From: Paulownia fortunei
Taxonomy: Eukaryota > Streptophyta > Magnoliopsida > Lamiales > Paulowniaceae
Length of the DNA: 64,000 bases
Assembly: GCA_019321725.1 (NCBI GenBank)
Contig: CM033118.1
Span: forward strand, 9,450,071-9,514,070
Direction: 5' to 3'
The notes under the pieces are model-generated. The model made no database searches and was not told the origin of the DNA. It saw nothing but the letters and a program-made list of their open reading frames with translations. Below, piece by piece: positions 32,809 to 45,215 of this stretch. How positions within the stretch are numbered: position 1 is the stretch's first letter; every line of letters begins with the position of its first letter. A program made the translations under genes and the position numbers.

Positions 32809-35297
32809 AATACCCCAAAACATGAAGATTTGCTTACCCTCAAAAATTAAATATGAAATTCTCAATAACAACTCCTCTATTAATTAGGTAACCAAAGTCG
32901 AAAAATATTTTAATTTATTTTATTTTCTCACATCTCGTCTCAAAAGATTAGAAAAATGTACCAAGTTTATATGTTAACATGCATATTGGTTTCACTTAAC
33001 TTCATGGTCTTGTGTGTGTGAGTGTGAAAGTAGTAGTTTATCAAATTTCATTTATCATTACGATAGGTTTATAAAGCTAACTACTCATATTTGATCCACT
33101 TTTGAAGTGCTTACCAAACTCCATAGGCTTGTTTTTCACACTAGTCTGTTGGTAGATCATAACATCAAATATCAAAAGGACTTTCAAAGCTTGTAATGTG
33201 AGGCTTGGGTAATGGTGGGAATATATGGAAAATTGTAGCTAAAATATACCCATTTTACACAATCATACTAGAACCTTTATGAATGAACACCAACTTCTTC
33301 ATTAATCCCTTCATTTTTCTTTATTGAACATCCCATTCTTCTTCTTTTTTATCTTGGTTTACCCCCAAACTTATTTCTTTTGTTGTATGCAACGGGGGTC
33401 TATTTATTTTAGAGAGTTCAAATCATACACCTCAATTCATAATCTCTTCATTTTCATCATTTTTCAATCTTTTCTTATCTTTGTTTTTTTGCTTCTTTTT
33501 TTTTAATACAATAATTCATTCAAGAATGATTGTCTAAATGAGATGAAAAATGGTAGAATATTGGACTTTTTTTTTCATAGGGCTCGATAATGTGTATACC
33601 CGTGTCCAAAGAATTATTTCAATAAACTTAAGAGGGGACACTAGGGAATAATTCAAGTATAGGTTGGCTTGAAAGATTCAAACGGTCCAAAAATGGCCTA
33701 AATCATTTCCTTAATGTTATGCCACCGAGGATTTCACATCGACTAGTGATCAAGCAAGTTCTAGAGGTTGGTGGAATCATTTAGGAAATAATTAGACCTC
33801 ATAAATGTTCTCTAAATAATTAATTGTAACTCAACAAACTACTTAGTGCATCAAGATTCATAAAACCTTATAAAGTAAATAAAACTAATTTTTTATGTTT
33901 AGACATGTAAACAAACGTATATATTCTAATATTCATGTTTTTTTTACATGCATATTGTTGATCACTAAACTTGAGAATCAATAAACTAAACAAATCAATG
34001 AACGAAAACAAGCTACAAATAAGCATTAAATGTCTCAAACACCAAGACAATTATCCTAAACTCCCCCCCCCCCCACAAAAAAAAAACTTAATATAAGCAT
34101 TGTCCTCCATAATTGGGAGAATTGTAAAATTAGAGGACTTTCCTCAAAATGGGTGGTGTTCTTTCGGAATTAAAACCCTGTTGTTGTTTTTTTTTTTTTT
34201 TGTATTTTTAGCATTAGCCTGCAAAAATGAGTAAAATATCAAAAAACAATCATCAAGATATGAAACAACACACGAATAACAAAAAATAAAATAATACACA
34301 CAAAAACAAGAAAAGAGAGCTTGGGTTGCCTCCCAAGAAGCACTTTGTTTAATGTCTTTAGCTAGACTGTCTTCTTTACTCATCTCAGATTTAAAAATAA
34401 GTGTTTATCATGTCACATCTTTATGTGTGCTCTAAGAGTGTAGGTTATTCTTCCGGATAGGCAAGGCGAGGATGATCCGGAGTAGCATCAAGGGTCTTTT
34501 GGACATCAACAAGTATATCCCCGATTACATTGCCAAGCGTATCTTGAGTCACCCTAGTAGGCCTTGCTTCATCTAGTGCATGCTTTCTAAAATTAAATAA
34601 TTAAATTGGATTAGTGCTTGTATCTAGATCATATAATGTTATTTCACAAGTAGAGGCTCCAATTAAATAGGGGATAATGAAACTCCCTGAATTGGTTAGC
34701 ACTTGAGCTGGCTTCTCTTACAAGATGGCATATCACTTTTCAATAGTTTCGCACTCCTCGATTTGAATTTCTATTGATTTCATTTGAGCTCCTAAACTTG
34801 AAGCTAACTGCCCCAATTGAGTCTCAATGTTGTTTATCCTTGCTTCATTCTTATTAAATCGGGCTCTTGTTTCGCCAATGAAAGTGCTTAGCAAATCTTC
34901 TAATGATGCCTTTTTCTCAACTCTGGTTTTTCATAAATGAAGTGCTAGTGGATTCCATAGAATCTAATCCTTCAAAAGCTCCATAAGAAGTCCAAGCTAT
35001 AAATTGGTTAGAAAGAGAATAAATTTGGGCAACAAGTTGTGTAAATGGATCTTCCTCAAGAACGCCGACAACCTTTTCAATGGAAGACCTCTTGGAAGAT
35101 CATTGATAGCTATCAGTAGCCATTGCCTCAAGACTCCTAGCCTTATGCATATAAATACATATAACCCAATGCAACGCAAGACATTCATCAAAATATGAGA
35201 AGAAAGTAAAAAATAATCTAAACTAAAATTAAGACTAAATCGTAACAATATTAATGTAATTATGATGAAATAATCCCCGACAATGGCACTAAAAACT
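32809..35297 (-). mobile_element. Non-autonomous Athila-type unit, internal region B
   Basis: Purine tract at 32809, 3' noncoding region to about 34340, protease remnant near 34560-34740, gag remnant near 34760-35200, and degenerate primer site at 35273-35290. An uninserted GAATA site at 33556-33560 matches the site occupied by a solo LTR in unit D. A C-homopolymer (34062-34073) and T-runs mark slippage. Recurring open stretches here, such as 34144-34383, reflect repeat copying and are not coding. Confidence 0.8.
34320..34337 (-). other. Conserved hairpin in the 3' noncoding block
   Basis: CTTGGG-AGGCAA-CCCAAG on the minus strand: a 6-bp stem with a 6-base loop. Copies lie at 30181, 37426, 43087 and 60714. 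This block, with the surrounding AAGCGCTT, is widely conserved in Athila-type elements of plants and may be an RNA signal. Confidence 0.5.
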
Positions 35298-36885
35298 TGT
35301 TCATGAAATATTTTGTAAACTACAAGTGCACGGTGTTAAGTTTTAATACAGTGGTTAGTTTAGTTGTGTATCCACAAGGATTGTAATTAAAAATTGCAGC
35401 AAGTATTATAATTCAAATAGTTTCAATTTTATCTAGAAAATCAAGTGATATTGATAAATAAAATAGAATCAAATAAAAAAAATGCAAAGACAAGAGTGGA
35501 GTTCTTAGAAGTAATACAACAAACACCTTATGAACAAGAAATTCTAAAGGAATGACTCACTTAATTATCTCCTATGTTCTTTCTTTCAAAACATACATGT
35601 AAGTTAAGAATTCTTAAGCTCGTCAATTCCCTCTCTCGAGTGTCGAATTGATTATGTGTTCTAATATAAATTTCAATATCTCTATAAAAAACTTAAGAAT
35701 AAAACTCTACAAAAGTTCAATGAATTCTTTTCTTCAAAACTTCAAATGTTTCATAAGCTTTTCAACTGTGTGATTCCTATATTGTGTTATTTTTATAATC
35801 ATGTATAATCTTTCTCTCTCGAGTATCGAATCTCATACATCAAACACTCTCAATTAATGGCCAAATAATGAAGATGTAATACTAAATAAGATAATACAAA
35901 CAAGATAAATAACTTGAACTAATATTGTTTGGAATTCAAAACATAGGATCAAATAAGGTTACATCATCCTTGAGAAAGAAATGTTTAGTTCATCATATAG
36001 GCATATAACTTCAAGAATACATAAGAAACAATATGAAAATTGTTCACCAATTTTTGAAGTGAGAGGAAAGGTTAAAGCTCTTCTTGTCTCCAAGAATGGC
36101 TTTCTTGTCTTCAAGAATGACTTTCTTGTCTTCAAGAATGACTCTCTTCTCACCATGAATGACTCATTCTGTCCAGCATGATTCTTTCTATCCAGAACAA
36201 CTTCTCACATCTAAGAATATCTTTGGAGGCTCTTTGGGTCCTTAAAATCATATAGGAGAAGCCCTAAAGAGGGATAAAAACCTATTTTGCCCCTTTTATC
36301 CATTTGGCAACGTGTAGACGTTGACAGGATAGCTAAGCACTATCTTCAGCATCTTCAGACTATTAAAACCCATTTTTGACTGCATTCTATTCCAAACCGA
36401 CTTTTGGTGTCTCACACGAATTGTAGCTCTATGTCTTGGATTTCCATAGGTACATGGATAATTGAATTATGACATCTTTGGAGATAGGTATGCCTAAAAT
36501 ACAAAGATGTGTCATAGCAAATAATTTCAGCCTAGTGCTGACTCTTGAACTTGGTTTTTTCTCATTGAGATCGATAGAATTGGATTTTGTGGTAAACATA
36601 GAAGTTATAGATATATCTCTTGGATTTTTATTGGTTTAAGAATCAAGTCAAAATCATATTTGACAAAAGATTTATAATTGAAATACAAAAACTGCCATCA
36701 GTTGCACCACAATTCAGATTCTTCAACATTTCAACCAAGTTTTTGGTTTCTTTCCATTTTCTTCTCATTTTGTCATTACCTACAAAATTTCACACTAAAT
36801 GCCTAAAAAGTAGAAAAAACACATGAAAACAAACCAAATGTTAATCAAAAGGTATATGAACTATTTGTATAAAACCAACTTATCA
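35298..36885 (-). repeat. Athila-type LTR 2
   Basis: 1588 bases, about 90% like LTR 1, ending TTATCA at 36885. It carries a local triplication, at 36076-36150, of a unit of about 23 bases with core TTTCTTGTCTTCAAGAATGA, where LTR 1 has one copy. It is shared between units B and C. Confidence 0.85.
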
Positions 36886-37936
36886 AATACCCCCAAACTT
36901 GAAGATTTGCTTGTTCTCAAGAATTAAATATGAAATTCTCAATAACAACTCCTCTATTAATTAGGTAACTAAAGTCAAGAAATATTTTATTTTATTTTAT
37001 TTTTTCACATCTCGTCTCAAAGGATTAAAAAAAAATACCAAATTCTAATATTCATGTTTTTTTACATGCACATTGTTGATCACAAACTTGAGAATCAATA
37101 AACTAAACAAATCAATGAACTAAAACAAGCTACAAATAAGCATTAAATATCTCAATCACCAAGGCAATTATCCTAAACTCCCCCCCTATAAAAAAAACTT
37201 AATATAAGCATTGTCCTCCATGATTGAGAGAATTGTAAAATTAGAGGACTTTCCTCAAAATGGGTGGTGTTCTTTTGGAATTAAAACCCTGTTGTTGTTT
37301 TTTTTTTGTATTTTCAGCATTAGCCTGCAAAAATGAGTAAAATATCAAGAAACAATTATCATGATATGAAACAACACACGAATAACAAGAAATAAAACAA
37401 CACACACGAAAACAAGAAAAGAGAGCTTGGGTTGCCTCCCAAGAAGTGCTTTGTTTAAAGTCTTTAGCTAGACTGTCTTCTTTACACATCCCGAATATAA
37501 AAATAAGTGTTTATCATGTCACATCTTTGTGTGTGCTCTAAGAGTGTAGGTGATCCTTCCAGATAGGCAAGGCGAGGATGATCCGGAGTAGCATGAAGGC
37601 CTTTTGGACATCAACAAGTATATCCCCAATTACATTGCCAAGCGTATCTTGAGTCACCCTAGTAGGCCTTGTTTCATCTAGTGCATGCTTTCTGAAATAA
37701 AACAATTAAATTGGATTAGTTCTTGCATCTTTATCATATAATGCTATTTCACAAGTAGAGTCTCCAATTAAATAGGGGATAATGAAACTCTCTAAATTAG
37801 TTAGCAGTTGAGGTGGCTTCTCTTGCAAGATGCATCTCACTTTTCAATAGTTTCGCACTCCTCGATTTGTTGTTGTTGGATGGCTTTGCAATGCTCTCTT
37901 AGATTGATTTTTGTATCATTTGGAAAGTTTTCTTTA
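36886..37936 (-). mobile_element. Non-autonomous Athila-type unit, internal region C (deleted)
   Basis: Keeps the purine tract side, the conserved 3' block (37426) and the protease remnant. At about 37936 it jumps from the gag/protease spacer directly into the middle of an LTR. Gag, the primer site and about 1 kb of LTR are therefore missing. Confidence 0.75.
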
Positions 37937-38448
37937 TTTTTTACTGCATTTTATTCCAAAACAGCTTTTAGTGTCTACATATGAATTGTATCTCTATGTC
38001 TTGAATTTCCATAGGCACTTGAATAAATGAATTATGACATCTTTGGAGATAGATATGCCTAAAATACCAAGATGTGTCATAGCAAAAAATTTCAGCCAGT
38101 GTTGACTCTTGAACTCGGTTTTTTCTCACTAAGATCGATACAATTGGATTTTGTGGTAAACATAGAAGTTATATGTAATATATTAGCTTTTTATCGGTTC
38201 AAGAATCAAGTCAAAATAATATTTTACAAAAGAGTTATGATTGAAATACAAAAATCGCCATCTGTTGTACCACAATTCAGATTCTTCAACATTTCAACCA
38301 AGTATTGGTTTCTTTCCATTTTCTTCTCCTTTTGTCATTACCTATAAAATTTCAAACTAAATGCGTAAAAAGTAGCAAAAAAAACTTGAATACAAACCAA
38401 ATGTTAATTAAAAGATATATGAATTATTGGTATAAAACCAATTTATCA
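37937..38448 (-). repeat. Athila-type LTR 3, fragment
   Basis: Matches the last third of LTR 2 (from TTTTACTGCATTTTATTCC to the TTATCA end), followed by an intact purine tract AATACCCCCAAACT for unit D. Confidence 0.8.
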
Positions 38449-39204
38449 AATACCCCCAAACTAGAAGATTTGCTTGTCCTCAAGCATTAAATATGAAATT
38501 CTCAATGACAACCCCTCTATTAATTAGGTGACCAAAGTCAAGAAATATTTTATTTTATTTTATTTTTTCACATCTCGTCTCAAAAGATTAGAAAAATATA
38601 ATAAGTTTACATATTAACATGCATATTGGTTTCACTTAACTTCATGGTCTTGTGTGTGTAAGTGTGAAAGTAATAGTTATCAAATTTCATTTATCATTCG
38701 GATAGGTTTATAAGGCTAACTACTCATATTTGATCCACTTTTAAAGTGATTACCAAACTCCTTAAGCTTGTTTTTCACACTAGTCTCCACTAATGTAGGT
38801 AGATCATAGCATCAAAGATCAAAAGGACTTCGAAAGCTTGTAATGTGAGGCTTGGGTAATGGTGGGAATATATGCAAAATTGTAGCTAAAATTTACCTAT
38901 TTTACACAGTGATATTAGAACCTTTATGAATGAACACCAACTTCTTTATCAATCCCTTCATTTTTCTTTATTGAACATCCCATTCTTCTTCTTTTTGATC
39001 TTGGATTACCCCCAAACTTATTTCTTTTGTTGTATGCAACGGGGGTGTATTTGTTTTAGGGAGTTCAAATCATACACCTCAATTCATAATCTCTTCATTT
39101 TTATCCTTTTTCAATCTTTTCTTCTCTTTGATTTTTTGCTTTTTTTTTAATACAACAACTCATTCAAGAATGATTGTGTAAATGCGATGAAAAAGGGTAG
39201 AATA
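38449..39204 (-). mobile_element. Non-autonomous Athila-type unit D, first part
   Basis: Purine tract and 3' noncoding region, matching 32809-33560 of unit B. It ends with GAATA (39200-39204), the left target duplication of the solo LTR. The unit resumes at 42338. Confidence 0.85.
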
Positions 39205-42200
39205 TGTAACACCCCCACCACTAAATATAGATATTGATTATAACAATAATTTTGACAAGGTGGTAGCACATGTGTGTACATATGTATATATTATTTTTTT
39301 ATCAACTATAACACTTTGAGAAATAGTAAAAGTGTTTTCTCACATATAAATCTGCATATAGAAAAATCACCATTTAAATAAAAAATACACCACCCATCAC
39401 AGTCACGCTATTTTCAAACTTATTTACTATAAAATTTCAAGAGTTATATAGGACACGACATCCAAAAGTTATAATACGATAGACTCAAAAACTAAAATAA
39501 TAGCCTATACTTTCGAAAGAAGTAAGGACATTTTGCATCTTGCAACCCTTTATATATAGACAATAATTTATACAATAATAATGATTGTAAAAATTAGAAT
39601 ATGCCCACAACACAACTTAGCATGTCGTCATCTATGTACAGTGATTCTTAGAAGCCTCTAGGAGCTCCAACAACCAGCCCAGTAATCCTTAGAGTCTCAG
39701 GTATCACCATACTTACCTATAATGCATGAAATACGTGAGCTAATGCTCAGTAAGTGAAAATCATGCATTATGAAGGGATAATCTAATGCATATACAATGA
39801 ATTTCTATGAGATCATGACAAAAATGCAAACTCATGCATAAAAAATAGTTCATTCAAAGTTATTTTCCATCATTGGGCCATTGGCCACCTACTATGTATT
39901 GGATAGAGCTCTCAACAATATCAATAATCACATGGCCATAACAGATTGACACAGTTAGGGGACCATCTCCTAAGATCACCAGAGGTGCACTCCCTATCTT
40001 TCCCTATGATCCTCCAAAAGTCTTTCCACCAGTGGCGTTAATAAGGGCACAGTCAAGTGGTCTACCCTCTCGTGACCACTAGAGGCACACCCCCTGTCCA
40101 CCCCTATAATCCTACGAGAAGTAATATTCGTGGCGCCACACAGGCCTCGGTACACTAGTAGTGGCCAACCAAAATATTTTCTTTTTGAAAATAAGGTTAT
40201 GCATGCAAAATCTCAACTATGAGCATGAGTTATGCATGCACATGTAAATATTGATGAATGGCATGTTCAATGACACAACAGATCCCATGTCCCATTATCC
40301 AAGTAATGTATGCACTATAAAATATTTATAATACTCATCAAGACACAAGGATCACATTTAATATAAATAAGGCAAGAAGTATTATGCCCATGCATTGTAG
40401 TTGCAAATGAATTTTCACATATCTTTGATTGGTTGTGTGGTACTTCTAGGTTTCTTAAGTATTACTCCCTAACTCTAGATGTAAAACAATTTGTAAAAAT
40501 ACAAGATATCAATCACCATCCTCAATTAACAAGTTCATTATACCTAATGTAGTATAAAGTTCTTGAATCTCAATTTAACTAAACAACCTTACCACTTAGA
40601 AACTATAACCGAATACAATCTTTTACGAACCTTTGTTCCACATCTTAAATGTATAATAACCTCACTTAATTGATGTATTATAACTCTTATAATATCTCCC
40701 TAAATGTTAGGGATCAAATGCACCACATCTATGCTGGAACATGTTAATGAACCAAATAAGACAGATTCACAACTTCATATTTTCTTGCTGCCATATTAAT
40801 TTGCATGATGATTTTGACACTTTTAGACATTTTCATTCACTCCCCAATTTTTATCACACCTAGATAATATAAAAAATAATGTAACCATGTCATATAATGG
40901 CTAAAACGCATGTATATAGCTTCCCAAGTTCAGCTCCCTTTATAGCATACTGAAATAGATTTTTCCTACCATGACAGTTTTGCACACTTCATAACATTAA
41001 TGGTTTTGGCACCCTTAAGTATATTCAATCACTCCCTAATTTTCATAATACTTATGTGACATATAAAAAGATACAAACAGGTCATATTATTTCCAAAACT
41101 CATGGATTTAGCTCCCCTAATTCAGTCTCCTTCACGGCACACCAAAATTAATTTTGCTACTTTAGCAGTTTGAGTGCTTCTCCAATATCATGCTCTATTT
41201 CAATTTCTAACCGATCTAAATTCATTCCAATACTCTTAAGTCATATATGAATATGTAAATGGTAATAATTATGAGTTTTATTCAGCATACCATACACGTT
41301 TGAAGCCTAAAACACAAGATAATAGTAAGGTGATAGTTTCTATCACAAGTATTTCATATTAAGTGTGTCATCAAAAACCCTTTATTTGTTCACCAAAGTT
41401 TAACTAAAAAATTCCTAACACTTTTATAAGAGATATTCAAAGCTTAATAAACAATAAACCCATTCAGAATAATCTGAAAACTAAAGGCAAAATCATAGAT
41501 AAGTGTTACCTATGCAGATTTTGAGGCTAAACTTGATTGTAATTACTTCTCCTTTGCTTTTATTGCTTTCATTTCAACTTGGAATCAATTTGGAGCACTT
41601 GGAGACCTTAAGGTGTGTGTTTGGAAGCTAAAAATGGATGAAATGAGGGTCTAGACATGTCTTAAAGGTGAAGGGCTTGAGGTATTAGCTTGAGATGTTA
41701 GCTTAAGTTTAATAAGAAAGCATGAGGTGGCAAAGCTTAAGGTGGCAAATGGTGGTTTAAATATGATATTATACACAACTTACATAGATCTAATCTGGTG
41801 TTTCTCAGCATTTATTCATTTATTTACAATCTATTTTAATTTCCATACGATCGGATAATAAATTCTACCCTAATTTCTTAACCATTGATTCGATCATTAA
41901 ATTGATTGACATCCGATTCTTAAATAGATTATCTAGTTTTCATTTCTAAAATCATATGCACATATGGACCTTGAAATATGACACTTAAATCAAATTACAT
42001 TTAGTTTTTGAATGTATACCTTTAAAACACCTTGATCTAGTTGAATCGAAACATATTATCTTACTAGTAATACCTTTAATTACTTCTAAAATTATAACAT
42101 AAAACCTATGAATATCTAATATATTGACCAATCTATTTTTTCTCTTATCTAAATATTGAATTTCTTAAGTAGGTTATAAGATCTCAACTACTAATATCAT

Positions 42201-42337
42201 ATGATAGCATTAGAGGTCTAATGATTAATAATACTACATAAGATGCCATGTAAATGTTAATGCAAATCAGCATATAAGTAGTATATAATACACGAATCAC
42301 ATTGGCCAAGTGAGTAGTGTGGGGATTGAGTATTATA
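39205..42337 (-). repeat. Solo LTR of the Tekay-like family
   Basis: 3133 bases, TGTAACACCCCC to TATTATA (decayed TATTACA), related to the LTR at 4158-6890 plus 9271-9421 but clearly diverged. It is flanked by GAATA on both sides, a perfect 5-bp target duplication. No internal region remains, so it is the product of LTR-LTR recombination after insertion into unit D. Confidence 0.9.
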
Positions 42338-44164
42338 GAATATTAGATTTTTTTATAAAGCTCGATAATTTGTATAGGGTGTCCAAACAATTATTTCAAT
42401 AAGCTTAAGAGGGGACACTAGGGAATAATTCAAGTATAGGTTAGGTTGAAAGGCTCAAATGGTCCAAAAATGGTCTAAATCATTTCCTTAATGTTATGCC
42501 ACCTAAGATTTTGCCTCGACTAGTGATCAAGCAAGTTCTAGAGGTTGGTGGGGATCATTTAGAAAATAATTAGATCTTATAAACTGTCTCTAAACAATTA
42601 AATGTAACTCAACAAACTACTTAGTGCATCAAGATTCACAAAACCTCATAAAGAAAATAAAATCATTTTTTTTATGTTTAGACATGTAAACAAACGTATA
42701 TATTCTAATATTCAGTTTTTATACATGCACATTGTTGATCACTAAACTTGACAATCAATAAAGTAAATAAATCAATAAACTAAAACAAGCTACAAATAAG
42801 TATTAAATGTCTCAAACAATAAGACAATTATCCTAAATTCCCCCACTCCCTCCTAAAATTTAATATAAGCATTATCCTCAATGATTGAGAGAATTGTAAA
42901 ATTAGAGAACTTTTCTAAAAATGGGTAGTGTTCTTTCGGAATTAAAATCATGTTGTTTTTTTTTTTTTGTATTTTCCGCATTAGCCTGCAAAAATGAGTA
43001 AAATATCAAGAAACAATCATCATGATATGAAACAACACACGAATAACAAGAAATAAAACAACACACACGAAAACAAGAAAAGAGAGCTTGGTCTGCCTCC
43101 CAAGAAGCGCTTTGTTTAAAGTCTTTAGCTAGACTGTCTTCTTTACTCATCTCGGATCTAAAAATAAGTGTTTATCATGTCACATCTTTGTGTGTGCTCT
43201 AAGAGTGTAGGTGATCCTTCTAGATAGGCAGGATGATCCAGAGTAGCATCAAGGGCCTTTTGGACATCAACAAGTATATCCCCTATTACAATACAAAGCA
43301 TATCTTGAGTCACCCTAGTAGGCCTTGCTTCATCTAGTGCATGCTTTCTGAAATTAAACAATTAAATTTGGATTAGTGCTTGCATCTAGATCATATAATG
43401 CTATTTCACAAGTACAGGCTCCAATTAAATAGGGGATAATGAAACTCCTTGAATGGGTTAGCACTTGAGGTGGCTTATCTTACAAGATGGCATTTCACTT
43501 TTCAATAGTTTTGCACTCCTCGATTTGTTGTTGTTGGATAGCTTTGCAATGCTCCATTGGATTGATTTTTGTATCAGTTGGAAAGTTTTCTTTATGTTTT
43601 TTAGCATTAATTTTAATAGCAAGCTATCCAATTTGATTTTCTATTGATTTCATTTAAGCTCATAAACTTGAAGCTAACTGCCCTAATTGAGTCTCAATGT
43701 TGCCTGTTTTTGCTTCATTCTTATTAAATCGAGCTTTTGTTTCGCCAATAAAAGTGCTTAGCAAATTTTCTAATGATACCTTTTCTCAAATTTGGTTTCC
43801 ATAAATGAAGTGCTAGTGGATGGCATAGAATCCAATCCTTGAAAAGCTCCATAAGAAGTCCAAGCTGCAAATTGGTTAGAAAGAGAAGAAATTTGGGCAG
43901 CAAGTTGTGTAAACGGATTTACCTCAAGAACATCGACAACCTTTTCAATGGAAGACCTCTTGGAAGGCCATTGGTAGCTATTAGTAGCCATCTCCTCAAG
44001 ACTCCTAGCCTTATGCATACAAATACATATAACCCAATGCAACGCAAGACATTCATCAAAATATGGAAAGAAAGTAAAAATAATCTAAACTAAAATCAAG
44101 ACTAAGTCATAACAATATTAATGCAATTATGATAAAACAATTCTCGACAATGACACCAAAAACT
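42338..44164 (-). mobile_element. Non-autonomous Athila-type unit D, second part
   Basis: Resumes with GAATA (42338-42342). It contains the conserved 3' block (43087), a protease remnant near 43360-43490 (PPQVLTNSG...DLDAS-like, where active protease has DLGAS), a gag remnant at 43690-44042 and a degenerate primer site at 44141-44158. Confidence 0.8.
43690..44042 (-). pseudogene. Athila gag remnant (unit D)
   Basis: Reads MATNSYQWPSKRSSIEKVVD and then LAAQISSLSNQFAAWTSYGA, as in units A, B and the last copy. Only the middle part of gag is present. It runs straight into protease sequence, so this is a deletion derivative and cannot make capsid. Confidence 0.75.
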
Positions 44165-44688
44165 TGTTCATGAATTATTTTGCAAACCGCAAGTGCACAG
44201 TATCAAGTTTTAATACAACGGTAAGTTGAGTATCGTATCCACAAGAATTGTAATAAAAAATTGCAGCAAGTATTATAGTTCAAATATTCTCAATTTTATC
44301 TAGAAAATCAAGTGATGATTGGTAAAAAAAATAAAATAAGATAAAAAGAATGCATAAAAAAAAAGAGTGGAGTTCTTATAAATAATACAACAAACACCTT
44401 ATGGACAAGAAATTCTAAAGGAATGACTCACTTAATTATCACTTATGTTCTTTCTTCCAAAATATACCAATTCAAGTCAACAACACATGTAAGTTAAGAA
44501 TTCTTAAGCTCATCAATTCTCTCTCTCGAGTGCCGAAATATAGGATCAAATAAGGTTACATCATCCTCGAGAAAGAAATGTTTAGTTCATCATGTAGGAA
44601 TATAACTTCAAGAATATATAAAAAAGAATATGAAAATTGTTCAACAATTTGTGAAGTGAGAGGAATAGTTAAAGCTCTCATTGTCTCC
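44165..44688 (-). repeat. Athila-type LTR 4, fragment
   Basis: Starts at the primer-site side (TGTTCATGAATTATTTTG) and stops inside the LTR at CATTGTCTCC, where copia sequence begins. It shares with the LTR at 61783 an internal deletion of about 300 bases (near 44539) that LTR 1 and LTR 2 do not have. Confidence 0.8.
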
Positions 44689-45215
44689 CTAATCTAGCAT
44701 GCCACATGTATGTCGAGGTTTGATTATCAAATTTATGTTTGTTACTTTGTTAAATATATTAGATAGAATTTTGGGGTGAATAGTGTATAAATCATTTGCC
44801 AATGTTCCCACATAAAATGAAGAAGAATGAACAACTTCTATCTTTTATTAGAAAACTAATACCTTCTCTATCTAAAAATGGAATAAAGACAATGTTCTTT
44901 ATTAACTAGGGAACGTAAAGACAATTATTTTAAACTAATCTATTTCCACTGCATTATGCTAAGTGGATAGTCCTTATGGCTAATGCAACAACTTTTGTTC
45001 TATTTCCCAACCAAAGGGTTGTCTCTTCTTTATGTAGCTCCTTGCTTCTTATCATCCCCTGTAAGTTATTATATAGTTGAGAACCATAACTGGTATCCAA
45101 TAAACAAGAAGTATCATTAACCTAAAGTTTAACTTCAACAAAGAACATACTAGAACTTGCAGTTCCTTCTCTAATGCCAGAGCTTGTTGCAATAGTGCCA
45201 TTTGTCATTGGCTTT
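44689..45215 (-). pseudogene. Ty1/copia gag knuckle, protease and pre-integrase remnant
   Basis: On the minus strand, from high to low: a WHYCNK knuckle piece; a protease piece LLDT.YGSQLYNNLQGM like the usual DTGCGSH..NNLQGL motif; then pieces of the GAG-pre-integrase region ending THMWHARL-like. There are many stops and frameshifts. It continues the gag at 46823-47545; the two parts are separated by the solo LTR. Confidence 0.7.

Noticed and set aside
33324..33506. Repeated small frame beginning MNIPFFFF, also at 38926
   Set aside because: Conserved only because the 3' noncoding region of the repeat is copied; T-rich and absent from the coding order of Athila.
34144..34383. Frame beginning MSKEDSLAKD, recurring in four units
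   Set aside because: It covers the conserved hairpin block, is broken differently in units, and known Athila elements have no protein here.
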